Below the pieces are notes generated by a model. The model made no database searches, had not been told where the DNA came from, and saw only the letters and a program-made list of their open reading frames with translations. The position numbers and the translations under genes are program-made. From a virus, in the IMG/VR virus record IMGVR_UViG_3300000116_000053, positions 604-22,688 of that record: DNA of 22,085 nt; one strand, given 5' to 3'. This document shows, piece after piece, positions 6,633 through 14,351 of the stretch (positions are counted from its first letter, which is position 1; the number at the start of each line of letters is the position of its first letter).

Positions 6633-7430
6633 ATGGAAAAAATTAGGTGGAGAGGAACTTGGGGTGTTGGTGATGCGATGCTCGCCCTCAACGTGTGTCA
6701 CAGATATTGTTATGATAATAACATAAAAGTGAATCTTGAGATGCACTGGGAACATGGTGAGGAGTACTTACACTCACCAGAAGACCCTGAGACAATCATC
6801 GAAAGAATGGAGTGGATACATACACAGTATCATCGACAAGATGATGTTACCTTGACCCACGTCTATAACTCTGACCTGTTTGATAAGGGTAACGTTAATC
6901 CTGACAAACAAAAAGATAGATTCTATTTCGACTCAAATGCATACAAACCTACAGGAGCTCCCAGAAACGATTGGGTGTTTAAGAAAAACTTATATCGTAA
7001 TCACGAGAAGAACAAACGTATAGTTATCTGGACACCCCACTATAATACAGAACAACCAAGATTGTGGAAAAGATTCTTGACAAAAGATGATTGGTCGTGT
7101 ATAATAAGCTTAATGCGTAGGGAGGGTTGGATACTGACTGAACTAACATATCGAACACCTATTAGAGATGCGTTTAACCAGATACAAAGAGCAGATTACG
7201 TAGTGTGTTATGATGGAATGTGGCACTACATTGCAAAGAACTTTAGTACACCTATATTCATTCCATCGTGGGAAGGTATCACATCTTACGCTTGTCCTCA
7301 AGTAGTATGTAGGCCTAATAGAAAACACGTCTTAGAATTCTTTGAAACGTTCTTTGATGAGGGTAGACATCACATGGATAAGAAAGCAGATAAATACCTA
7401 CAAAGACTCGGAAAGTTATATGAAAATTGA
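6633..7430 (+). CDS. GT9-like (GT-B) glycosyltransferase
   Basis: A 265-aa protein with the outline of heptosyltransferase-type GT-B enzymes. An N-terminal RGTWGVGDAMLALN (5-18) resembles the GxGDxLxxxP acceptor-domain start. A C-terminal nucleotide-sugar half runs through IVIWTPHYNTEQPRLWKRF, a WILTEL strand, and ADYVVCYDGMWHYIAKNFST, matching the family's 'AD-VVG-DSG--H-A---G-P' pattern with Tyr-Asp-Gly-Met in place of the usual residues. The frame extends upstream to 6594, but the ATG at 6633, just after the previous stop, gives the proper N-terminus. It overlaps the radical SAM gene by 11 nt. GT9 membership is inferred from pattern only. Confidence 0.65.
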   Translation: MEKIRWRGTWGVGDAMLALNVCHRYCYDNNIKVNLEMHWEHGEEYLHSPEDPETIIERMEWIHTQYHRQDDVTLTHVYNSDLFDKGNVNPDKQKDRFYFDSNAYKPTGAPRNDWVFKKNLYRNHEKNKRIVIWTPHYNTEQPRLWKRFLTKDDWSCIISLMRREGWILTELTYRTPIRDAFNQIQRADYVVCYDGMWHYIAKNFSTPIFIPSWEGITSYACPQVVCRPNRKHVLEFFETFFDEGRHHMDKKADKYLQRLGKLYEN

Positions 7431-8382
7431 TAGAGCAGTAATTGAAATTAATGGTGGGTGTAACTACTCATGTACTATGTGTCCACAGGATACACGTACT
7501 GGTGGAAGACATAAAGACTTTCTCAAGAAGATGGGACTAGAAGAGTTTGAGAAGAATGTCGCAGATTGTGCTCAACATGGATTAAGAGTAGTCAACCTAG
7601 AAGGTAGTGGAGAACCCACACTGAATAGAAACCTACCTGAGTACATTAAGATTGTAAAGAAGTATGGAGCCAAGTGTTTCATGTTCTCTAATGGATTCCG
7701 TATGCACGGTGACTTCATGAAGAAGTGTGTTGATGCGGGATTAGACTTCTATAGATTTTCATTCATTGGGTACAACCCTGAGAAGTATGATGAATGGATG
7801 AATAATATCATTGGAGGAAACTTCAATACTATTGTAAATAATATACGTGAAATGAAAGCGTATGTTGATGAATCGAAATCTGACTGTGTGGTCGCAACCT
7901 ACCATCTGATTCTTGACAACAACAATATAAATAATGAATTGGACGCTTATAAAAGTCTAGTCAACGGTCTTGGTGTAAAAACTGAGATATGGAAAATGCA
8001 CAACTGGTCTGGTGTATACGAGATTGGTGAGAACGAGAGAACGGGTGAGGTAAAAACTTGTGGTAGACCTTTTAGTCCCGATGTGGTTATTCGTGCTGGC
8101 GGTACTGGCGGTAAAAGAGGTGGTGTTGCACCATGTTGCCAAGTACTCGGACAAGACGAAAAGGCCGTTCTGGGGCACACCTCTGAGAATACAATCGAAG
8201 AAATATGGAATGGGCCGGAATATACGAAACTCCGTGCTGACCATACTAGCGGAAACTATCCTGATTACTGTCGGAGTTGCGACTTTCTACTTGATGACCC
8301 AGAAGTCTTGGTATATACCAATCACGAGCGTGATTTGATGAAGATGCATGGAACTGAGTTTGACCTGAATGATTACCGATAA
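7420..8382 (+). CDS. Radical SAM/SPASM-like enzyme
   Basis: A 320-aa radical S-adenosylmethionine enzyme. The [4Fe-4S] cluster motif CNYSCTMCPQ gives Cys14, Cys18 and Cys21 (CX3CX2C). It is followed by the SAM-binding LEGSGEPTLN block and a C-terminal cysteine-rich region (TCGRPF, VAPCCQVLG, DYCRSCDF) typical of SPASM domains with auxiliary clusters. The phrase TIEEIWNGPEYTKLR is also typical of that domain. Members modify peptides or sugars, or act as sulfatase-maturing enzymes; the substrate here is unknown. The ATG at 7420 lies inside the end of the GT9-like gene, and the N-terminus MKIDRAVIEINGG fits the usual beta-strand before the cluster. An upstream extension to 7342 overlaps coding sequence and is unlikely. 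Confidence 0.92.
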   Translation: MKIDRAVIEINGGCNYSCTMCPQDTRTGGRHKDFLKKMGLEEFEKNVADCAQHGLRVVNLEGSGEPTLNRNLPEYIKIVKKYGAKCFMFSNGFRMHGDFMKKCVDAGLDFYRFSFIGYNPEKYDEWMNNIIGGNFNTIVNNIREMKAYVDESKSDCVVATYHLILDNNNINNELDAYKSLVNGLGVKTEIWKMHNWSGVYEIGENERTGEVKTCGRPFSPDVVIRAGGTGGKRGGVAPCCQVLGQDEKAVLGHTSENTIEEIWNGPEYTKLRADHTSGNYPDYCRSCDFLLDDPEVLVYTNHERDLMKMHGTEFDLNDYR

Positions 8383-8965
8383 CTTATGGATGATACAGAT
8401 ACCTGATAACGAGGTATCACAACATTATGTAAAACAGTCGATTCCTACATGGGATTGTCATGTTAACTTATTTGATGCATACACTCCAACCGCAATGCCC
8501 GACTATTTGAACTTTGGTAAGTTCTGGGGTCAACGAGAGTTTAGTGAAACTGAGAAGGCAGGATTCTACAGTCATCTAGAGTTATGGCAATTGTGTTTCA
8601 TGGAAGACCGTCCTATCTCAATTATAGAACATGATGTGATGCGATGCAAGAAGGACATGCCTATCATAGGTAACTTCTTTGCGTTTGCAGACTTCGAGGA
8701 TGAGAAAGGTTGGAGAAACTATTCTACCAGATTTAGAGGTCATCCATACTGGGGAACAGACGAACCATTGTGTCCTGTCACACACGCATACTACCTAACC
8801 CCCGATGTTGCGGAGGCGTTATTCTATGCTGTCACCTTAGACCCTCTCACCAAGTTTGTTGACGATTATATGTGGGAGTTCATGGGTCAAGACAAAGACA
8901 AGATAGTACCATATTCTAATCCTATATATTATGAACACATAGGAAGCACGATGGCTCATGAATAA
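8369..8965 (+). CDS. GT25-like glycosyltransferase
   Basis: A 198-aa protein like the lipooligosaccharide galactosyltransferase family GT25. The hallmark block is FYSHLELWQLC (residues 66-76), followed by ISIIEHDV (83-90), which aligns with the family's GCxxSHxxxW and xxExDx segments. The usual EDD is EHD here (Glu87-His88-Asp89). A late segment VTHAYYLTPDVAEALFYAV matches the GT25 'aYliS--gA--Ll' region. The ATG at 8369 overlaps the radical SAM gene by 14 nt; an in-frame ATG at 8390 is an alternative. Two more GT25-like genes at 17049 and 17759 share the EHD change. Confidence 0.75.
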   Translation: MITDNLWMIQIPDNEVSQHYVKQSIPTWDCHVNLFDAYTPTAMPDYLNFGKFWGQREFSETEKAGFYSHLELWQLCFMEDRPISIIEHDVMRCKKDMPIIGNFFAFADFEDEKGWRNYSTRFRGHPYWGTDEPLCPVTHAYYLTPDVAEALFYAVTLDPLTKFVDDYMWEFMGQDKDKIVPYSNPIYYEHIGSTMAHE

Positions 8966-9146
8966 AGTACCCGTACCAGTAAACCCAACCATGATGTTTT
9001 TGGAATATAAAATGCATAGAACCGAAGATATGAAAATACAAATCGATGAGGCTCTATCGCTAGATAAGTTAAATCCCACATGGTCAGAAGGCGACACACT
9101 TAAAATCACGATTGAAGACGATAGGGTTACACTAACTAAATTATGA
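8958..9146 (+). CDS. Small hypothetical protein (62 aa)
   Basis: A 62-residue protein beginning MNKVPVPVNPTMMFLEYKMH and ending in a run of alternating charged and hydrophobic residues (LKITIEDDRVTLTKL) that looks like two beta-strands. It has no cysteines and no membrane segment. It overlaps the GT25-like gene by 8 nt and the next glycosyltransferase by 4 nt (ATGA), so it is read in the same chain of coupled genes. I do not recognise a family. The tight overlaps on both sides are the main support. Confidence 0.65.
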   Translation: MNKVPVPVNPTMMFLEYKMHRTEDMKIQIDEALSLDKLNPTWSEGDTLKITIEDDRVTLTKL

Positions 9147-9934
9147 AGAGACTGATATTCCAAGTATCGGTGGGTAAACCATCTAAACTATACGAACACT
9201 GTATTGAATCAGTCGCACATTATTGTGCGAAGTATGACATTGAACATATCGTATTGACTCAACCTAAACTAAGAATCAAACCTGATATCTTTACCAGTGG
9301 ACGTAGTGAAGAATCCTACATGAAATATGGTGGGTATCTTCCCATCTTTGAAAAGGAGAATGCATTTGAATACCTTGATGATTATGACCAGATTGCAATT
9401 GTGGACGCCGATATTTACATCCGACCTGATGCAGATAACATATTTTCTGACTTTGGTACTGATTTCGCCTTTGGCGCAGTAGCAGAACGTGAGATGGATA
9501 TCCAACAATGGTACGAGGGTAAGATTCAAAACTACTCTGCCATGCAGTATCGACACCTACACGGTAGTGGACAGGGTGACTTTAAACCAAACAATCTAGG
9601 TTACGAGTTCTTTAATATGGGATTGATTCTCTTGAACTCCGAACTATTCAAACCATATCTCAAAGGACAAGACCCACACACCTTTTTGAATCGTATGGAA
9701 TTTAAAGACTTTGTAGATGGTACTGGTGCATACAAGTGGAGTACTGACCAGACCTTATTAAACTATTTCCTGAAGAAGTATAAGATACCTACCAAACATA
9801 TGGAAGGTAAATGGAATGGACTATTTGGTGCAATCAATAATGTAAAGGATTGTAACTTTGTACATTTCTTTCTGAAGGATAAACTCCCTGACGGTGGAGA
9901 AAATGTTGACCAGTTAATGAATCAAATCATATAA
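9143..9934 (+). CDS. GT-A glycosyltransferase-like protein with DAD motif
   Basis: A 263-aa GT-A-fold nucleotide-sugar transferase. IAIVDADIYI carries the metal-binding DxD (Asp88-Ala-Asp90). Later, GYEFFNMGLILLNSELF resembles the 'YFN-G---i' segment of GT8 enzymes, and CNFVHFFLKDKLP near the end could supply the C-terminal His of the metal site. The order matches the gene at 3223, but the two are not close in sequence. It overlaps the 62-aa gene (ATGA). Its stop codon lies inside the late-promoter box of the next gene. Confidence 0.77.
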   Translation: MKRLIFQVSVGKPSKLYEHCIESVAHYCAKYDIEHIVLTQPKLRIKPDIFTSGRSEESYMKYGGYLPIFEKENAFEYLDDYDQIAIVDADIYIRPDADNIFSDFGTDFAFGAVAEREMDIQQWYEGKIQNYSAMQYRHLHGSGQGDFKPNNLGYEFFNMGLILLNSELFKPYLKGQDPHTFLNRMEFKDFVDGTGAYKWSTDQTLLNYFLKKYKIPTKHMEGKWNGLFGAINNVKDCNFVHFFLKDKLPDGGENVDQLMNQII

Positions 9935-9937
9935 ATA
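9930..9937 (+). promoter_or_regulatory. T4-type late promoter (TATAAATA)
   Basis: An exact match to the T4 late promoter consensus TATAAATA, overlapping the stop codon of the upstream gene and 54 nt before the ATG of the next. In T4 this box is read by the phage sigma factor gp55 with gp33 and the sliding clamp. It sits in one of the few real gaps in the window (9935-9991). The AGGAG ribosome-binding site of the next gene would be on the transcript. Confidence 0.65.
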
Positions 9938-9979
9938 ACTAATAGACAATACCGTCAAACTTATATTAATAGAGTGAAT

Positions 9980-9984
9980 AGGAG
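9980..9984 (+). promoter_or_regulatory. Ribosome-binding site fixing start at 9992
   Basis: AGGAG sits 7 nt before the ATG at 9992. An upstream in-frame GTG at 9974 lies before this site and would place it inside the coding region, so 9992 is the start. Confidence 0.75.
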
Positions 9985-9991
9985 AACCCTA

Positions 9992-10690
9992 ATGTTAAAC
10001 CCGAACGATTTTGTGAAGAAGATTCGCAAAGATAACCAAGCCCTGTTCGAAGCGTCCAAGATGAATACTAAGGCGTATTTCGAAGGTGACCTTCCTGAAG
10101 AGGAAATGGTCAATCACTTCATTGGTCGCATGGTCAATGAACGTATGAACATGCAAGAAATCTCAATGCAGATTGCAAATGCATCCGATGACGCAGACCC
10201 TAAAGAGTTAGAACTTCTTTCTAAACAAGCAGCAGACGAAGCAAAACATTACCGTATGGTTCGAGAAGTAATCGAACACATTAAAGGTGAGAAGATTGAT
10301 GTAGTCCAAGCACTTGAAGATGAGAGAAAGGCAAACACCGCAAAAGGTGCTGCACTTCTAGAGAAGTATGATGCACAAGAAGATGAGGCAGTCCTTGCCG
10401 CATATCAACTTGTTGCGGAAGGACGTGCAGAAGCTGTCTGGAATCAGATGGCAGACACCATTCAAGATGAATTCATCTCTACTCGTTATCGTGAGATTGC
10501 GAAAGACGAAGGTTTCCACAGCGCAATCGGTGGATACTCGTTACGTAAACTTGCGACAGATGAAGAGACTCAAAGTCGTGTCCAACGTGTTGTTAACGCA
10601 ATGCGTAAAGACCTATTTGAAATCTCTTGTAGAAATCAAGTTGAAGCAGAAGGTTCGAGAGAACTGGTAAACGCAGCTTACGGTTGGTAG
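9992..10690 (+). CDS. Ferritin-like di-iron protein
   Basis: A 232-aa, almost entirely helical protein with the spacing of a ferritin-like four-helix di-iron carboxylate centre. Candidate ligands are Glu50 (MVNERMN), Glu83 with His86 (ADEAKHYRM), Glu143 (VAEGRAEA), and Glu173 with His176 (AKDEGFHSA), which makes two ExxH motifs. Such centres serve iron storage, oxygenases, ribonucleotide reductase R2 and tRNA hydroxylases; the sequence does not say which. It has its own TATAAATA late promoter and a strong ribosome-binding site. Its base composition (32 of 60 G+C at 10381-10440) is well above that of the AT-rich genes downstream, as in a strongly expressed gene. The stop is directly followed by the next ATG. 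Confidence 0.75.
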   Translation: MLNPNDFVKKIRKDNQALFEASKMNTKAYFEGDLPEEEMVNHFIGRMVNERMNMQEISMQIANASDDADPKELELLSKQAADEAKHYRMVREVIEHIKGEKIDVVQALEDERKANTAKGAALLEKYDAQEDEAVLAAYQLVAEGRAEAVWNQMADTIQDEFISTRYREIAKDEGFHSAIGGYSLRKLATDEETQSRVQRVVNAMRKDLFEISCRNQVEAEGSRELVNAAYGW

Positions 10691-11242
10691 ATGAAAATAG
10701 GACTCACGCAAAGAGTCCTCACGCACAATAAACAAGTACATGATTCCTTAGACCGTTGTTGGTATACATTTCTAAGGGGTCATGAACTTGTTCCTATCCC
10801 AAATCGTGAAGACTTGGATTACGAATCCCTTGCAGAATCTCTAGACCTTCTCATAATTACAGGAGGGGGAAACGAGCGTCATCGAATTACCACAGAAGTA
10901 AACATGGCAACAGAGATGTCCACTCTGGGATTACCCATACTTGGTATATGTCATGGTGCATTTTTACTGACAGAGATTCTTGGTGGTAAAACAAGAACAG
11001 GTAAAGAGAATCACTATGGTGTAGAACATATTGTACACAGTAAGTATGAACCACATTTAGTGAATAGTTTTCACAATATTGTTATTGACAAATGCCCCCC
11101 AAATAGTGTACAATTATGTACAGATGCAGAAGGTGATTGTGAATCTTGGATAAAGGATAACGTCTGTGCAATCGTGTGGCATCCTGAACGGATGGCAATA
11201 CCCTATATACCTACAGAGATTATGAAGGCAACAGGATTATGA
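10691..11242 (+). CDS. Class I glutamine amidotransferase (peptidase C26-like)
   Basis: A 183-aa class I glutaminase domain of the gamma-glutamyl-GABA hydrolase type. The catalytic triad is visible: nucleophile Cys87 in LGICHGAFLL, and His164 with Glu166 in VWHPER. An oxyanion-type LIITGGGNE (54-62) precedes it. The N-terminus MKIGLTQRVLTHNK plus DSLDRCWYTFL resembles stand-alone GATases found in capsule and surface-polysaccharide loci, including, as I recall, the Campylobacter phosphoramidate capsule hydrolase Cj1417. It starts at the base after the stop of the di-iron gene. The hydrolysed gamma-glutamyl substrate is unknown. Confidence 0.85.
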   Translation: MKIGLTQRVLTHNKQVHDSLDRCWYTFLRGHELVPIPNREDLDYESLAESLDLLIITGGGNERHRITTEVNMATEMSTLGLPILGICHGAFLLTEILGGKTRTGKENHYGVEHIVHSKYEPHLVNSFHNIVIDKCPPNSVQLCTDAEGDCESWIKDNVCAIVWHPERMAIPYIPTEIMKATGL

Positions 11243-11895
11243 TTAATATAAAAAAAGGTGAGACCTTTCAAGTTCGTGATGTATGGAGTTATGATATCAC
11301 GTTTGTTGAAGGTAGATATACGAGTGACAATTTCTTAGGAACAAGTTACTTGATGGCCAAAGATTCTAATATTCATATTAGAGATGGATACTCAGTCAAT
11401 GGTAAGAATTTTGCGGGACAGACAACAAAACAATTTACCGTATATGATGACTCCACAATTGCCCATATAAAATTCTATGGTTTATCCATGAATGATGAAC
11501 GTCTGTTTATACCTGAAGATAAATCAACGGGCAATCTATCCTATATGGATGGTGGTACAAACACTACCGCAGTAAATCCTGGCAGACTAGGATTACCTGT
11601 TATCAACTATGTCCATTTCCCAGCAGGGATGAAACAAACCCTACACACCCATCCAAGTCAACGTATTGGTCTTATCCTTTCTGGTAAAGGTGAGATTGAA
11701 CTTGACAATGGTGTAATGTTTCCTATCAAAGAAGGTGACTGTTGGGTGATGGAAAGAAATGTGCTACACAACTTTATGTGTAACCAAGGTGAAGATGTCA
11801 CCCTATTTGTGTTCAGTCCTGACTCTGGTACAGGGCCGACAGATGAAATTAATCCATTGAAGGTGAGAACTTATGTCGGACAAACAAGAGTCTAA
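11239..11895 (+). CDS. Cupin-domain protein
   Basis: A 218-aa protein whose C-terminal half is a cupin. Motif 1 is FPAGMKQTLHTHPSQRIGLI (His136 and His138; the usual Glu is not obvious, with Arg142 near its place). Motif 2 is the block after IKEGDCW, with His177 in RNVLHNF. The N-terminal half is beta-rich and unassigned. Cupins act as sugar epimerases or isomerases, oxygenases or binding proteins; a metal site of three His looks possible. It overlaps the GATase gene (ATGA) and the following P-loop gene by 23 nt, so it probably acts in the same pathway. Confidence 0.83.
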   Translation: MINIKKGETFQVRDVWSYDITFVEGRYTSDNFLGTSYLMAKDSNIHIRDGYSVNGKNFAGQTTKQFTVYDDSTIAHIKFYGLSMNDERLFIPEDKSTGNLSYMDGGTNTTAVNPGRLGLPVINYVHFPAGMKQTLHTHPSQRIGLILSGKGEIELDNGVMFPIKEGDCWVMERNVLHNFMCNQGEDVTLFVFSPDSGTGPTDEINPLKVRTYVGQTRV

Positions 11896-12511
11896 GAAAC
11901 TACTTATTATCACAGGGCCGCAAGGTTCTGGAAATCATCTATTCAGTAAAGTGTTCGGTTATCATCCTGATGTAAAGGGATGGGACTTTGGTGGACAGTA
12001 CTGGATACCATCTGACGAAGAACCCTTTGCGGGCTGTTGGGTTGACCCATCCAAGACAAAGAGTATGTTGACCAAAGACCATGTGGTCGCAAACGTTAGT
12101 GTACCATTTGTCTTTGATGGTGTCAAACAAATTCCTCAGATACAAGAGGTTGTCTACGAAGCACAAGATGCGGGTTACGAAGTAAAGGTCTGTATCGTAA
12201 CAAGAGACCGAACCATTAACGAAGAACAACAACTCAGAGTTCGTAAGGAAATAACCCTACCTACTGCATTGCAGTACTACTACAACCTAGATGCGACTAT
12301 AGAATTCATATCACATGAATCACTCTACCTTTATGGTGGTGCATATCTGAAATGGTTAAGTAAAGTTCTTGACTTTCCGATTGCATATAGTGACGAACGA
12401 CTATTGAAAGATATCAAAGAGAACCAGAATGCGAAGTATGTGAAACACGTAGAGGAACACTGGTTGGATGAACACGTATGGAATGGGATAAGGCCTAAAA
12501 GTGAACGGTAA
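11873..12511 (+). CDS. Sulfotransferase-like P-loop protein
   Basis: A 212-aa P-loop protein. LLIITGPQGSGNHLFSKVF (10-28) has the GxxGSGxxxL form of the 5'-PAPS loop in sulfotransferases rather than a GKT/S Walker A. KVCIVTRDR (about 104-112) resembles the 3'-phosphate-binding Arg strand, and EFISHESLYLYGGAYLKWL recalls the conserved 'yE-L' segment of that fold. Similar proteins occur in other marine myoviruses, from memory. If active it would move sulfate from PAPS to a sugar or protein; loss of activity cannot be excluded. It overlaps both neighbours, by 23 nt and 11 nt. Confidence 0.6.
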   Translation: MSDKQESKKLLIITGPQGSGNHLFSKVFGYHPDVKGWDFGGQYWIPSDEEPFAGCWVDPSKTKSMLTKDHVVANVSVPFVFDGVKQIPQIQEVVYEAQDAGYEVKVCIVTRDRTINEEQQLRVRKEITLPTALQYYYNLDATIEFISHESLYLYGGAYLKWLSKVLDFPIAYSDERLLKDIKENQNAKYVKHVEEHWLDEHVWNGIRPKSER

Positions 12512-13115
12512 ATATTTATTAATGACAGGAGCGCCAGGCAGTAGATGGTCTGGGGTTGCAAATAACATTCAAGCATCTAGTAGTTTTGACCAGACTGATT
12601 GCACTGAAGAAAGGTCATTCTCTCATCATAATGGATTAGTACACGGGGGTGCATACTTTGACCCTATGATGGAATTTGGATTACATAGAGGTGAGTGGGA
12701 CAAACCTTTTTCTGGTGAAGGTATTAGACTAATAAAGTCACATACCTTATCTACATGTTTACATTACTTTGATAAGTTTCCTATTGTTATGGTAATGAGA
12801 AATGACTATGAGTGTTGGACGTGGTGGAACGAGTGTGGTGGTTTTGATATTCCATATCCTAGTTATGAATGGTACAAGAATCAAGATAACATGTTCACAC
12901 AGATACAATTACAAAATACTGCTATAATGTCATTCATATATAATAAGAAGGACAAAGTAATTAAATGTAAAGATAACTTTGAAGTACTTGATACTCTAGG
13001 ATTAAATGCACACCCTTATGGTGGAACACCTATCCCCAAAACAGAATGGGTTAAAGATGTGCAGAGAGATGAATATAATAAAAAGGATGTGAGTGTATAT
13101 GTCTACCAACCTTAA
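12501..13115 (+). CDS. Sulfotransferase-like P-loop protein, AT-rich
   Basis: A 204-aa P-loop protein starting at GTG 12501; MNGKYLLMTGAPGSRWSGV supplies the beta-strand and loop (TGAPGSRWSG, 9-18). IRLIKSHTLS and FPIVMVMRNDYECWTWW (around 93-109) resemble the sulfotransferase 'K-H' and '3-phosphate' Arg regions. The gene is much AT-richer than the di-iron gene: 16 of 60 G+C at 12721-12780 and 14 of 60 at 12901-12960, against 32 of 60 at 10381-10440. That hints at separate acquisition or weak expression. Function is inferred only; it could be a kinase-like P-loop protein. Confidence 0.55.
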   Translation: MNGKYLLMTGAPGSRWSGVANNIQASSSFDQTDCTEERSFSHHNGLVHGGAYFDPMMEFGLHRGEWDKPFSGEGIRLIKSHTLSTCLHYFDKFPIVMVMRNDYECWTWWNECGGFDIPYPSYEWYKNQDNMFTQIQLQNTAIMSFIYNKKDKVIKCKDNFEVLDTLGLNAHPYGGTPIPKTEWVKDVQRDEYNKKDVSVYVYQP

Positions 13116-13656
13116 AACCATCAATGCAGAAACTAGACAATGGTTGAAGGACTACTTCACATACGACTGGCCAAGTTCACGCACTGCGGGACTTGATAGA
13201 TATTACTGGACGGGGTTTAGATTAATTGAAGAAATCAAAGAAGGGGAATCAGTTCTGGATGTTGGTTGTGGTATCAATCCTTTTAAGCGTCATATTGCCG
13301 ACTTGCATGGAATTGATATTACGGACATAGGTTCTGATGAACAAGTAGATGTTCAATACTTTAAATCTGAAAAGAAGTATGACGTTGCGTTTGCATTGGG
13401 TAGTATTAACTTTTGTAGTTATGATACAATAAGAGACCAGACCGAAGGAATGGTTAACGCACTCAAACAGAAGTCTCGCATCTATTGGAGATGTAATCCC
13501 GCACACCGTGACCACGGCAATACAAAAGTAAAGGATGTTCCGTTCTTCCATTGGAGATTAGAACACCATCTTTTGTTATCAAAACGTTTTGGATACGAAG
13601 TTACAGAATTTATGCCTGACCAAAATAGATATTATGTCAAGTGGGAAAGAGAATGA
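13099..13656 (+). CDS. Class I SAM-dependent methyltransferase
   Basis: A 185-aa protein with the Rossmann-type methyltransferase fold. Motif I is VLDVGCGINPFK (52-63), and the acidic strand end is GIDITDIG (71-78). YDVAFALGSINFCSY is the motif IV region, and a C-terminal strand ends in MPDQNRYYVKWERE. The substrate is unknown; the context suggests methylation of a sugar or lipid intermediate. ATG 13099 lies 6 nt inside a GTG-started version (13093) and overlaps the previous gene by 17 nt. It overlaps the sulfotransferase gene at its end (ATGA at 13653). Confidence 0.85.
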   Translation: MSTNLKTINAETRQWLKDYFTYDWPSSRTAGLDRYYWTGFRLIEEIKEGESVLDVGCGINPFKRHIADLHGIDITDIGSDEQVDVQYFKSEKKYDVAFALGSINFCSYDTIRDQTEGMVNALKQKSRIYWRCNPAHRDHGNTKVKDVPFFHWRLEHHLLLSKRFGYEVTEFMPDQNRYYVKWERE

Positions 13657-14351
13657 AGATGTTTATACACATCCCTAAAAATGGTGGGATGACAATAAGA
13701 AAAAATAATAATATAAGACAAAGGGTCTTACTCGGTCAACCTGATAATCTAAAGAATGTCGATTATGTTAGAGGTGTTACATCTAAGATGAATAACACCC
13801 AAGACCACCCAGGCTATGAACACGCAAGGTGGAGAGACTGGAAACAGGATATAAGAGACACACATAAAGCAGTTGCAATCGTTCGTAATCCTTGGGACAG
13901 GGTATGTTCTCGTTATATGTTTGCACGAAAGGTTATATTGCACGAAGGCACTCAACCAGCGAGTTATGCGGATATCTCATCCTTCGAGGCATTCCTAGAG
14001 GAACGTCACAAGTGGGGTGGAGAAGAGTATATGTGGCATCGTGCGGTACGTGGTTGGTACAATGCATACGACCATGTATCAGATGAAGAGGGGAACAACC
14101 GTTGTGACATCCTACGGTTTGAAAATTATAATGATGATGTCAAACAATACTTTGGTTTATTATCTAATCCAGAACCCCGTAACATTACTCGTGTACCTAA
14201 TGACAAAGGTACAACAGGATACGGTACTTCTTATAGGGATATATACACTAAAGATACTATTCAGATAATTGCTGACTGGTATAAGAAAGACATTGACTAT
14301 TGGGGATTTGATTTCGATAGTGGTGCAACGAGGAACTATTGGAATGCTTAA
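13653..14351 (+). CDS. Sulfotransferase (Sulfotransfer_2-like)
   Basis: A 232-aa sulfotransferase that would move sulfate from PAPS to a hydroxyl or amine, usually of a carbohydrate. FIHIPKNGGMTI (4-15) is the 5'-phosphosulfate loop of carbohydrate sulfotransferases (family form HIPKTGGTS). AIVRNPWDRVCSRY (75-88) is the 3'-phosphate block (family form RdPwdRlvS-Y). Both key blocks are intact. The ATG at 13653 overlaps the methyltransferase stop (ATGA); an in-frame GTG at 13641 is less likely. This is the clearest of three sulfotransferase-like genes in 2.5 kb. No PAPS-making enzyme is seen in the window, so the host would supply the donor. Confidence 0.88.
   Translation: MKMFIHIPKNGGMTIRKNNNIRQRVLLGQPDNLKNVDYVRGVTSKMNNTQDHPGYEHARWRDWKQDIRDTHKAVAIVRNPWDRVCSRYMFARKVILHEGTQPASYADISSFEAFLEERHKWGGEEYMWHRAVRGWYNAYDHVSDEEGNNRCDILRFENYNDDVKQYFGLLSNPEPRNITRVPNDKGTTGYGTSYRDIYTKDTIQIIADWYKKDIDYWGFDFDSGATRNYWNA

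Noticed and set aside
7390-7399. GATAAATA as a late promoter for the radical SAM gene
   Set aside because: One mismatch to TATAAATA, located inside the coding end of the GT9-like gene; similar strings occur by chance in this AT-rich DNA.
8060-8338. Rightward 92-codon frame
   Set aside because: It is embedded in the radical SAM gene in another frame, with no ribosome-binding site and no domain logic.
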